Assembly (NCBI GenBank): GCA_016281605.1
Contig: JAEEJA010000027.1
Location: 151,123-215,122 of the forward strand
Reading direction: 5' to 3'
Length of the DNA stretch: 64,000 nucleotides
From: Lachnospiraceae bacterium
GTDB lineage: Bacteria > Bacillota > Clostridia > Lachnospirales > Lachnospiraceae
The position numbers were made by a program, and so were the translations under genes. This document shows positions 28,738 through 36,780 of this stretch, piece by piece. Below the pieces are notes generated by a model. The model did no database searches. It saw nothing but the letters and a program-made list of their open reading frames with translations, and was not told the DNA's origin. Position 1 is the first letter of the stretch. Each line of letters begins with the position of its first letter.

Positions 28738-29769
28738 CTAATCATTTTCCTTAAAGATATCATCAAGCTCATTCATAAGAGTCTGTAAGGTCGATACAAC
28801 TTTATCATAATCCATACGTTTAGGACCTACTATACCGATTTTACCATATACACCATCATTTACTCTGTAAGTTGCTGTAACCATAGAGCAATCCTTCATA
28901 GATTCAACATTGGTTTCGTTACCGATGTAAACCTGTATAGCATGACCGTTATCCTCAACCGTCTCAGGAGGTTGCCACTTAGTTATAAGCTCTCTTTCTT
29001 CAAATGTATCTAAGAGCTTTACAACATTTTCCTTATCAGCAAGCTCCGGATACTTAAGAATATTGGTAGCTCCGCTGGTATAAACCTCAAAATCGTCGTC
29101 CTGAGTAAGTGCATTACCAATAACATTTAGTACCGAATCTATAATCCTATTATGATCACCTGCCTGCTCTTTTATGGATTGAATCACAGCAAGATTCATC
29201 TCTGATACATCAAGACCGTTTAAACATGTGTTTAGAACAAAATTCAATTTTGCAACACCTTCAGTATCTACTTTACTATCAGTCTTAATGATTTCATTCT
29301 TAACTATATTGCCATCTAAGACAACTATGGTAAGTAAATGACTTTCATCAACTTCTGTTAGCTGTATAAACTTAACTCTTTTAGACTTATATTGAGGTCC
29401 TGAAACCATGGTAGCATAATTGGTTGAATTGGCTAACAGTTTTGCAACTGACTTTAATAAGGTCTCCATCTTGTCAGCTTTTTCACGAAGGTTTTCCTTG
29501 AGATCCATAACCTCCTGAACCTTGTCATCCATCATGGTATCCACATAGAGTCGATATCCCTTATCTGTTGGAATACGTCCTGCTGAAGTGTGAGGCTGTA
29601 TAATATAGCCCATCTCTTCAAGATCTGACATCTCATTTCTTATTGTCGCAGAGCTTAAGTTTAAATCAGAGAACTTAGAAATAGTTCTGGAACCAACAGG
29701 TTCACCTGTTTCAAGATAAGTCTTAATAATGGCATTCATTATTTTTTGCTTTCTGTCACTCAGTTCCAA
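28738..29769 (-). CDS. hrcA: Heat-inducible transcription repressor HrcA
   Basis: 343 aa; ELSDRKQKIMNAIIKTYLETGEPVGSRTISK, HTSAGRIPTDKGYRLYVD. Confidence 0.98.
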   Translation of the reverse strand: MELSDRKQKIMNAIIKTYLETGEPVGSRTISKFSDLNLSSATIRNEMSDLEEMGYIIQPHTSAGRIPTDKGYRLYVDTMMDDKVQEVMDLKENLREKADKMETLLKSVAKLLANSTNYATMVSGPQYKSKRVKFIQLTEVDESHLLTIVVLDGNIVKNEIIKTDSKVDTEGVAKLNFVLNTCLNGLDVSEMNLAVIQSIKEQAGDHNRIIDSVLNVIGNALTQDDDFEVYTSGATNILKYPELADKENVVKLLDTFEERELITKWQPPETVEDNGHAIQVYIGNETNVESMKDCSMVTATYRVNDGVYGKIGIVGPKRMDYDKVVSTLQTLMNELDDIFKEND

Positions 29770-29818
29770 AAAACCACTCCTTTCCTGTCTGATATCTTTT
29801 AGTATACTAATTTTCTTG

Positions 29819-29845
29819 TTAGCACTCTTTAGTGTGGAGTGCTAA
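29819..29845. promoter_or_regulatory. CIRCE operator
   Basis: TTAGCACTC-N9-GAGTGCTAA, perfect match to the known consensus, upstream of hrcA. Confidence 0.98.
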
Positions 29846-29857
29846 CATCTAATTAGT

Positions 29858-29886
29858 AAGATAACACTCCCCTAGATAATTGTCAA
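29858..29886 (-). promoter_or_regulatory. Sigma-A-like promoter of hrcA-grpE-dnaK-dnaJ
   Basis: TTGACA-N17-TATCTT on minus strand just upstream of CIRCE. Confidence 0.75.
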
Positions 29887-29940
29887 GCATTTTATAGGAT
29901 TATTTCTGTGTTTTTTATGTTTTTTCGTTAACAGACATGA

Positions 29941-29970
29941 AAAAAAGCCCATTATTAAAAAATAATGGGC
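29941..29970 (-). terminator. Rho-independent terminator after aldo/keto reductase gene
   Basis: Minus strand GCCCATTATT-N-AATAATGGGCTTTTTTT. Confidence 0.85.
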
Positions 29971-29979
29971 ATAAATATA

Positions 29980-31158
29980 CTATTTTAACATGAATCTACG
30001 AGCTACTCTTACTCCAACATTCAGTGGAAATGGCATAAGTGCTCTGTTTGCTTCCTTTAACTTCTTTCTTATCTCTATATGCTGCGGACAATGACTTTCA
30101 CATTTACCACATCCTACGCACTGACTGGGAAAAGCAGGCTCCTTTCTGATTCCAACTGCTCTAAAGTACTCAAATCTTGCCTCTGTCTTTTTACTGATGT
30201 ACATTTCATTATAAAATCTAAATGCTCCCGGTATATCGACTCCCTTTGGACAGGGCATACAGTATCCACAACCGGTACACCCCACCTTGGTTCTTTCGTT
30301 AATACTATCTTTTATACGTTCTATAAGCTCAAAATCGGCTTGTGAAAACTCATCAATCTCAACTTCAGATGCAATCCTACAGTTTTCTTCAACCATCTCT
30401 ATAGAGTTCATACCCGAAAGCACACAGGTAACCTCCGGCTGATTCCAAAGCCATCTAAGTCCCCACTCAGCTGCAGAACGCTTTTTTTCATATAGCTCTA
30501 TATACTTTTTAGCCTGATCAGGAAGCATATCTACAAGCTTACCACCCCTTAAAGGTTCCATAATAATAACCGGTATATGCTTAGCTGCAGCGGCTTTTAA
30601 ACCCTTTACTCCTGCCTGAGATACATCATCCAGGTAATTATATTGTATCTGACAGAAGTCCCAATCATACGCATCTAATATCTTTATAAACATATCAGAG
30701 TTTCCATGAAAGGAAAAACCGATATTTCTTATAGCTCCTTCTTTCTTTTTTCTTATAATCCAATCCTTTATGCCCAGCTTTACAAGGTTTTCCCAAGCAG
30801 ATATATCCGTAAGCATATGCATTAGATAATAATCTATATAATCAGTTCTTAGTCTTTTTAGTTGTTCATTAAAGTACTTATCTATAGCTGATTTTGAACT
30901 GATTAGATATTGAGGAAGCTTAGTTGCAATATTAACATTTTTTCTAATATTATTTCTTTCCAGGATTTCTCCTAAGCACTCTTCACTTCCGCTGTAGATA
31001 TAAGCTGTATCATAATAATTAACACCTAACTCATATGCCTTCATTATTTCTTTTTCTGTTTTAGAAATATCTGTAGATAGTCCTTTTTTGGTAAATCTCA
31101 TACATCCATATCCAAGCAAGGACATAGGTTCACCATATTTATCATTTCTATATTGCAT
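29980..31158 (-). CDS. Aldo/keto reductase with C-terminal 4Fe-4S domain
   Basis: 392 aa; NYYDTAYIYSGSEECLGEIL, C-terminal GCTGCGYCMPCPKGVDIP and CVGCGKCESHCPQHIEI. Confidence 0.93.
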   Translation of the reverse strand: MQYRNDKYGEPMSLLGYGCMRFTKKGLSTDISKTEKEIMKAYELGVNYYDTAYIYSGSEECLGEILERNNIRKNVNIATKLPQYLISSKSAIDKYFNEQLKRLRTDYIDYYLMHMLTDISAWENLVKLGIKDWIIRKKKEGAIRNIGFSFHGNSDMFIKILDAYDWDFCQIQYNYLDDVSQAGVKGLKAAAAKHIPVIIMEPLRGGKLVDMLPDQAKKYIELYEKKRSAAEWGLRWLWNQPEVTCVLSGMNSIEMVEENCRIASEVEIDEFSQADFELIERIKDSINERTKVGCTGCGYCMPCPKGVDIPGAFRFYNEMYISKKTEARFEYFRAVGIRKEPAFPSQCVGCGKCESHCPQHIEIRKKLKEANRALMPFPLNVGVRVARRFMLK

Positions 31159-31234
31159 ATGCTTTCCTCCAATTAGAAGTCATGCTTTTTGACTATTAGC
31201 AAAAGATTTATAAAAAGACTCTAGCTTTCATTAA

Positions 31235-31813
31235 TCATGCATATATAACAAAATCACATTTCTGATCTTTATCATCTATAGGAATATACTCGGTTATTTG
31301 TGCTTTAAAGCATATTCCTACAGAAATAAAGCCATTATTTTTATATTTTTCTATATATCTGTCATAAAACCCCCCACCATAACCAAGTCTGTTTCCATCT
31401 TTACTGAAAAGAAGTCCGGGTATCAAAAGAAGGTCTCCTTTTTGAGGAATTCTTATATTTTCATCTCTGTTGCTATCATCTATCACAGGTTCAGGTATGC
31501 CAAGCTTTGACTCTTTTAAGGCTTCTAAATTATTAATATTATAAAAATTAATCATATCCCCTTCTACAACAGGTACATTAACTTCTACATCCGTATCATT
31601 AAGAAGCTTTAATATTATATTTCTAGTATCTGTTTCTGACTTATAGGATACATAAGTAAAAACATTTTTTATATTTTCTTTATCTATATAATCCATAACC
31701 TTTTGGCATATAATACAATTACCATCATCTCTTTTTTCCTTGGATATAGTATTTCTGACCAATGTAGCGTTCTTTCTGACTTTGTATTTATTATCATAAA
31801 ACATATGCATCAC
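31235..31813 (-). CDS. 5-formyltetrahydrofolate cyclo-ligase family protein
   Basis: 192 aa; DLLLIPGLLFSKDGNRLGYGGGFYDRYIEKY. Confidence 0.93.
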   Translation of the reverse strand: MMHMFYDNKYKVRKNATLVRNTISKEKRDDGNCIICQKVMDYIDKENIKNVFTYVSYKSETDTRNIILKLLNDTDVEVNVPVVEGDMINFYNINNLEALKESKLGIPEPVIDDSNRDENIRIPQKGDLLLIPGLLFSKDGNRLGYGGGFYDRYIEKYKNNGFISVGICFKAQITEYIPIDDKDQKCDFVIYA

Positions 31814-31890
31814 CTTGTTTCATATTATTTTTTGTAAATATTAAACTATAAAAATAAAAATGTCAAATCAGACCATAATCTCTTTAGTCT

Positions 31891-31925
31891 AAAAAATAGG
31901 CAGAAGTCAAAAAACTTCTGCCTAT
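31891..31925 (-). terminator. Rho-independent terminator after htrA-like gene
   Basis: ATAGGCAGAAGT-N-ACTTCTGCCTAT, TTTTTT on minus strand. Confidence 0.85.
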
Positions 31926-31972
31926 CGTCACTTTCCTATGTATATGTATTCATAATAATTTATAAGATATTA

Positions 31973-33262
31973 TCAACCAAATGGGAATAATCCAAAGCCT
32001 GATCCGTAATTATCATTATATGAGTTTCCATTTTCATCGTCCTTGGATCTATCCTCATTATCCTGTCCATCCTGATTATTCTGCTGATCATTGGATGCAT
32101 AATCAGATTTCTTTCCTAATGTTACCTTGATTTCTTTCTCTACATACTCATTTCCGTCAAGTCTCTTAACTGTGATAGTAACTGTATCACCACTTGTTTT
32201 TCTAAGAAGCTTTTCTTTAAGCGATTCATAACTGGATATCTCTGTATCATCAACCTTAACAATTATATCTCCACGAAGGATTCCGGCTTTCTCTGCCGGA
32301 GAAGAACTAACTACCTCATTTATGTATATACCACTTGGTATATCTAATGCAGACTCTTCATTGTCAGTATAATTACCAACTATACCAAGATAAGCTCTAT
32401 CTCCTTCTGATACTTCTTTAGCTTCAACTATTTCTTTGATTACAGGAACAGCTGTGCTGATTGGAATTGAAAAGCCCATTCCTTCAATTTCAGAATCTAC
32501 ATACTTAGCTGAATTAATGCCAATAACCTCTCCTTTACTGTTAATCAAAGGTCCGCCACTGTTACCCGGATTTATAGCTGCATCAGTCTGAATAAGAGTA
32601 ATATTGAAATCATCTCCTGCATACTCTCTGTCTTTGGCGCTGACAATACCTACAGTAACACTTGTACCATATCCTAAAGAATTACCGATTGCAATTGCTT
32701 CTTCTCCGACTTTTATTTCATCAGAATCGCCTAGTTTTGCAACCTTTATATTATCAAGAGTAGTTTCCTTAATGCTATCCTTTGGAACAAAAACAACTGC
32801 AACATCTATATCACTGTCAGCCCCCTTAACAGTAGCATCGTATGACTCTCCATCGTTAAACTTAACCTTAACTGAAGTTGTATCCTTTACAACATGGTTA
32901 TTAGTTGCTATATAAAGATTGTCATCATCTTCGCCTACTATAAAGCCTGATCCACTACCCTTGCTCTTCTGGGTATATTGCTGTCCAAATATATCGGAAA
33001 CTGTAGAATTCATTTCTACATCTATAGCTACAATACTTGGAAACAATTCTTCTGCTACATCCGAAACACCATCTGATGAAGAAGAGCTTGATGATACTGT
33101 CTTTACTTCAGGTATGGTTTCACTTGTTTTTGTTTCAGAAACCACTGCTGTGTCATTATTGAATCCACCAACAGCATAATTAACACCTTCAAAAGCACAA
33201 CCACTTACCAATCCAAACACTGCCGCATATGCAGTTACCTTTAAAAATTGTTTTTTATTCAT
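31973..33262 (-). CDS. HtrA/DegP-like trypsin-family serine protease with PDZ domain
   Basis: ORF track begins at 33331, but ATG at 33262 (MNKKQFLKVTAYAAVFGLVSGC) has an AGGAGG RBS and N-terminal membrane/lipobox-like segment; GNSGGPLIN, PDZ present. Confidence 0.93.
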   Translation of the reverse strand: MNKKQFLKVTAYAAVFGLVSGCAFEGVNYAVGGFNNDTAVVSETKTSETIPEVKTVSSSSSSSDGVSDVAEELFPSIVAIDVEMNSTVSDIFGQQYTQKSKGSGSGFIVGEDDDNLYIATNNHVVKDTTSVKVKFNDGESYDATVKGADSDIDVAVVFVPKDSIKETTLDNIKVAKLGDSDEIKVGEEAIAIGNSLGYGTSVTVGIVSAKDREYAGDDFNITLIQTDAAINPGNSGGPLINSKGEVIGINSAKYVDSEIEGMGFSIPISTAVPVIKEIVEAKEVSEGDRAYLGIVGNYTDNEESALDIPSGIYINEVVSSSPAEKAGILRGDIIVKVDDTEISSYESLKEKLLRKTSGDTVTITVKRLDGNEYVEKEIKVTLGKKSDYASNDQQNNQDGQDNEDRSKDDENGNSYNDNYGSGFGLFPFG

Positions 33263-33267
33263 AATAA

Positions 33268-33360
33268 CCTCCCTGCCGAACACTTTGTGTGAGGCACCGC
33301 ACGAGAATCTCAAATTCTCGTGTCGGATCATTAGCTATTTGGGTTCGGTTCAAATAGCTT
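33268..33360 (-). promoter_or_regulatory. Candidate structured 5' leader of htrA-like gene
   Basis: Two 9-bp hairpins (33300-33322 and 33333-33359) plus complementary hexamers CCGAAC (33276-33281) and GTTCGG (33343-33348) just upstream of the RBS. Confidence 0.45.
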
Positions 33361-33481
33361 TTACCTCCCTTAATTAAGTATTTCATTTAAGATGAGATTA
33401 TATTATTCCTTATTTGTGAATGAAATGTGACTTATTATTGAACCGTTTGTGAAAAAAACATTTATAATCAAGACTCATTTG

Positions 33482-33566
33482 GATATTCAAGCTCCGACTG
33501 AGTGAAGCTTGTTATAACCCCCACCTATGCTACGCTTAGAGGTGGGGGATTTCTCCGACTGAGTTA
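33482..33566 (-). repeat. Palindromic repeat (copy A), possible IS200/IS605-type end
   Basis: Minus strand TTTAACTCAGTCGGAGAAATCCCCCACCTCTAAGCGTAGCATAGGTGGGGGTTATAACAAGCTTCACTCAGTCGGAGCTTGAATATCC; nested hairpins, shared ~35-nt block with copy B. Confidence 0.65.
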
Positions 33567-33905
33567 AATTTCAACAATATCAGCATCCTTCCAGATTCTC
33601 TCTAAATCAAAGAAAGAACGACTGTCGCGATCAAAAAGATGAACTACAATATCCTTAAAATCTATTAAAACCCAACCGGATTCATTGTCTCCCTCAATGC
33701 TTTTAGCATATGATTTATCCTTCATCATAGCTTCTTCCACATTATCTCTTATTGCCTTCATCTGCTGCTTATTATCTACTGTTGCAATAACAAAATAGTC
33801 TGCTAAAACAGAAATTTTACTAATATCAAGTACTTTAATATCCTCTCCCTTTTTATCATCAATAGCCTTTACTATGATATTAACTTTATTTAGTATCTCG
33901 TTCAT
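33564..33905 (-). CDS. rsfS: Ribosomal silencing factor RsfS
   Basis: 113 aa; KGEDIKVLDISKISVLADYFVIATVDNKQQMKAI, WVLIDFKDIVVHLFD. Confidence 0.96.
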   Translation of the reverse strand: MNEILNKVNIIVKAIDDKKGEDIKVLDISKISVLADYFVIATVDNKQQMKAIRDNVEEAMMKDKSYAKSIEGDNESGWVLIDFKDIVVHLFDRDSRSFFDLERIWKDADIVEI

Positions 33906-33949
33906 ATGTACCTCCGAAATAATTATTAGTGTTTTTATTTACTGTATTT

Positions 33950-34558
33950 CTATCTTTTATTTATAGTTTTATAAAAGTTATAAGCCTCCATAGTAAATTT
34001 ATCAAAGCTCTTTGCCTTTTTTTCATCACTTTCAAGATAATTGATAGTGGACTCTAATTCTGTTAAAACTGCATTATCCAAATTTTTAAAGGCCTCTCTT
34101 CTTGCCTTTATAATAGAGTCAATAGGTTTTCTGTTTGGTTCTATATAATCAGCAATAAATATGATTTTTTCAAGTAAATTCATATCTGCTCTTCCGGTTG
34201 TATGCCATCTTATGGCTGATAGTATCTCTTCGTCCTTGATTTTGTACTTATGCTTTGCAAGATGGGCACCAACAGGTGCATGAAGTAAGTTGTTGGGTGC
34301 AACTTTAGAAGACTCATTTACCTCTATATCATGCTCTAAGGCATAAATAAGGATTTCTTCATCAGACATTGATTTTGCACAATCATGTAAAATACCTGCA
34401 ATTTGTGCTTTTGTAATATCTGCACCGTAAGTCATCGCAAGACTGGCAGCTGTGTATCTGACACCTATGGTATGTATATATCTCTTATCCTTCAGATTAT
34501 CCTTAACCTTTTTTTGTAATTTTGTAAGATCTATATCATATATATTATCTGTTTTCAT
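33950..34558 (-). CDS. yqeK: YqeK-type HD-domain hydrolase
   Basis: 202 aa; HTIGVRYTAASLA, AGILHDCAKSMSDEE, HAPVGAHLA, IRWHTTGR. Confidence 0.94.
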   Translation of the reverse strand: MKTDNIYDIDLTKLQKKVKDNLKDKRYIHTIGVRYTAASLAMTYGADITKAQIAGILHDCAKSMSDEEILIYALEHDIEVNESSKVAPNNLLHAPVGAHLAKHKYKIKDEEILSAIRWHTTGRADMNLLEKIIFIADYIEPNRKPIDSIIKARREAFKNLDNAVLTELESTINYLESDEKKAKSFDKFTMEAYNFYKTINKR

Positions 34559-34573
34559 GTTTTCCTCTCTAAA

Positions 34574-35209
34574 TCATAAATATAATTCATTATTTAAAAT
34601 ATAATCATATACTGACAAAGGAAGCTTATCCGAAATATCTTTTTTCTCTTTAATAGATTCTCTTATGTTCGTTGAACTTATATCCATACCTTCCATAGAG
34701 ACCACATTAATATCAGCATTATACTTTTCTTTTAGAAAGTCTATCTGATTATACAAATCATTATTATCAAGAAAACCTCTTCTTTTAATGACTACGATTC
34801 CGGATAAAGAACAAATAATATCCGGTTTATGCCACTTATGGAGGTAAGCCAGAGAATCTGCTCCCATTATAAAAAAGAATTTTATATCCGGATAATTATT
34901 AGTTAAATATATCAATGTATCGGATGTATAGGTCACTCCATCCCTTTTTAATTCTATATTCGAAAACAGGAAGTCTTTATTATCCTTAATCGCCAGCTTA
35001 ATCATATTTACTCTATCTTTATCAGATACGCCTATAATCTGTTTATGAGGTGGTTTCCTATCAGGTATAAACAAAACCTTATCAAGCTTTAAGCCTGATA
35101 AGGCAGTCTGAGCCATCCGAAGATGTGCATTATGAATCGGATTAAAGGTTCCACCCATAATTCCAACACGCTTAAAACCTGTAAGATCAAGATTTTCGTC
35201 TTGAAACAT
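34574..35209 (-). CDS. nadD: Nicotinate-nucleotide adenylyltransferase
   Basis: 211 aa; VGIMGGTFNPIHNAHLRMA and C-terminal DISSTNIRESI. Confidence 0.97.
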   Translation of the reverse strand: MFQDENLDLTGFKRVGIMGGTFNPIHNAHLRMAQTALSGLKLDKVLFIPDRKPPHKQIIGVSDKDRVNMIKLAIKDNKDFLFSNIELKRDGVTYTSDTLIYLTNNYPDIKFFFIMGADSLAYLHKWHKPDIICSLSGIVVIKRRGFLDNNDLYNQIDFLKEKYNADINVVSMEGMDISSTNIRESIKEKKDISDKLPLSVYDYILNNELYL

Positions 35210-35214
35210 ATGTT

Positions 35215-35637
35215 TTACCCTTTCCGCTTTTTTGATTCAAGTTTTTTTGACCTTTCCTTCATAGACTTTTTGTTATAATTAAATGTCTTTGAAGACTTAG
35301 AAGTATTTGTGGATTTATGATTCTTGTTAGATTTTGATTGAGACTTACTATCCTTCTTCTCTTTTTTATGCAAATCCGGATTCTCTTTGTAAAGAACAAT
35401 CTTTCTGCCTATAACCTGAACAACCTGAGAATGGGTTCTTTCAGCAATAGTTATGGCAAGTTCCTTGATATCATAATCACAATTCTTTAAAACGCTTATC
35501 TTTATAAGCTCCCTTGTTCTCAGAGCTTGTAAAACAGCTTCCGTAAACTCCGGTGTGAGCCCAATTTTTCCAATATTAAATATTGAATCTATAAGCATCG
35601 CTTTGCTTTTAAGCTCAGCTCTTTCCTTTGTTGTCAT
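35215..35637 (-). CDS. yhbY: YhbY/CRM-domain RNA-binding protein with basic tail
   Basis: 140 aa; GKIGLTPEFTEAVLQALRTRELIKISVL; Lys/Ser-rich C-terminal extension. Confidence 0.92.
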   Translation of the reverse strand: MTTKERAELKSKAMLIDSIFNIGKIGLTPEFTEAVLQALRTRELIKISVLKNCDYDIKELAITIAERTHSQVVQVIGRKIVLYKENPDLHKKEKKDSKSQSKSNKNHKSTNTSKSSKTFNYNKKSMKERSKKLESKKRKG

Positions 35638-35660
35638 ATAAACCCTTTCTGAAATTATCG

Positions 35661-36743
35661 TTAAACTCCGGTAGACATGGCTCCGGCTGTCACGGAAGGG
35701 GTACCTGAATACTTAAATTCTCCCTTTCCGTTATAATCAAATATAAACTCATTTAAACCACTGGCATTATCATCTCTGGTATCAAGTATAAGACTTGATC
35801 CGGCATTGGTTGTGCCACCGTAGAAATAACCATTCATAGGAATCTGAAGCGTATCTATCGAAGTCTGACCCATGGTTATAACGTCAGTAATAAAAGATAA
35901 TATTTCTTTTTTACTGATATCTGTTCTTATATTCTTTGAAATATCTTCAAATATATCAAGCCACTTAGACATAGGCATGGTTTTAACTCTGTCAAATGCA
36001 GCTGAAATCGTTGTTCTTTGTCTGTAAGTACGAGCATAATCATCAGTCAATCCTGTAACCGTAGTACAATTCTTTCTGATTCTGCAGTATCCAAGAGCTT
36101 GAACACCATTCATATGATTCCAGCCCTTTTTAACATTTCTATACTTCTTTCTGCTGATATAATTGGTTGTATTTAAGTACTCAGCCTCAGACTCTGAAAG
36201 CTCTATATCTACACCACCGACGCCATTAATAACCTTTACAAAGGATTCAAAACCAACCTCAACATATCCATCTAGCTTTATACCGAAGTTATAAGCTATG
36301 GTCTGATATAATAAGGATATACCTCCGCCGTCCTTAGCACCGCCTCCAAGAGGATATGCAGCATTTAACTTATTACCGCCGTGACCCGGAATTTCTACAT
36401 AACAGTCTCTAAGAAGTGATGATAATTTTAATCTCTTATGTTTCAAATCCATAGTACCAATCATCATAACGTCAGAAAGACCACCTTCTGTATAAGTACC
36501 ACCGTAGGCATTCTTCTCTTCTCTTTGATCATTACCGACAATAAGTATGTTTATAATGTCCGAATCAGATTTAAGCTTTACATCCGGTAATTCAACATCA
36601 TCCAAATCTACGTCAACGTCAGTATGAAAGTTTTCTGTCACCTTAGTAAAGGTAGCATTTATTCGTCCGGCATAAAATCCACCAAAGCCACTCAAAACCA
36701 TTGCAATTATAAGTAAAACACTTTTTACTATCTTGCTTACCAT
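35661..36743 (-). CDS. LytR-CpsA-Psr (LCP) family protein
   Basis: 360 aa; TM anchor; MMIGTMDLKHKRLKLSSLLRDCYVEIPGHGGNKLNAAYPLGG, ALGYCRIRK. Confidence 0.95.
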   Translation of the reverse strand: MVSKIVKSVLLIIAMVLSGFGGFYAGRINATFTKVTENFHTDVDVDLDDVELPDVKLKSDSDIINILIVGNDQREEKNAYGGTYTEGGLSDVMMIGTMDLKHKRLKLSSLLRDCYVEIPGHGGNKLNAAYPLGGGAKDGGGISLLYQTIAYNFGIKLDGYVEVGFESFVKVINGVGGVDIELSESEAEYLNTTNYISRKKYRNVKKGWNHMNGVQALGYCRIRKNCTTVTGLTDDYARTYRQRTTISAAFDRVKTMPMSKWLDIFEDISKNIRTDISKKEILSFITDVITMGQTSIDTLQIPMNGYFYGGTTNAGSSLILDTRDDNASGLNEFIFDYNGKGEFKYSGTPSVTAGAMSTGV

Positions 36744-36780
36744 TATTATCCCTCCGAATTATAATAATCTGAATAATTGA

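Noticed and set aside
31973-33331. Upstream start (33331) for the HtrA-like ORF
   Set aside because: The first 23 codons overlap the hairpin leader and lack a membrane segment or RBS; ATG at 33262 has AGGAGG and a signal/anchor sequence.
33564-36743. rsfS-yqeK-nadD-yhbY-LCP cluster as unusual
   Set aside because: This is a familiar conserved Firmicute gene order.
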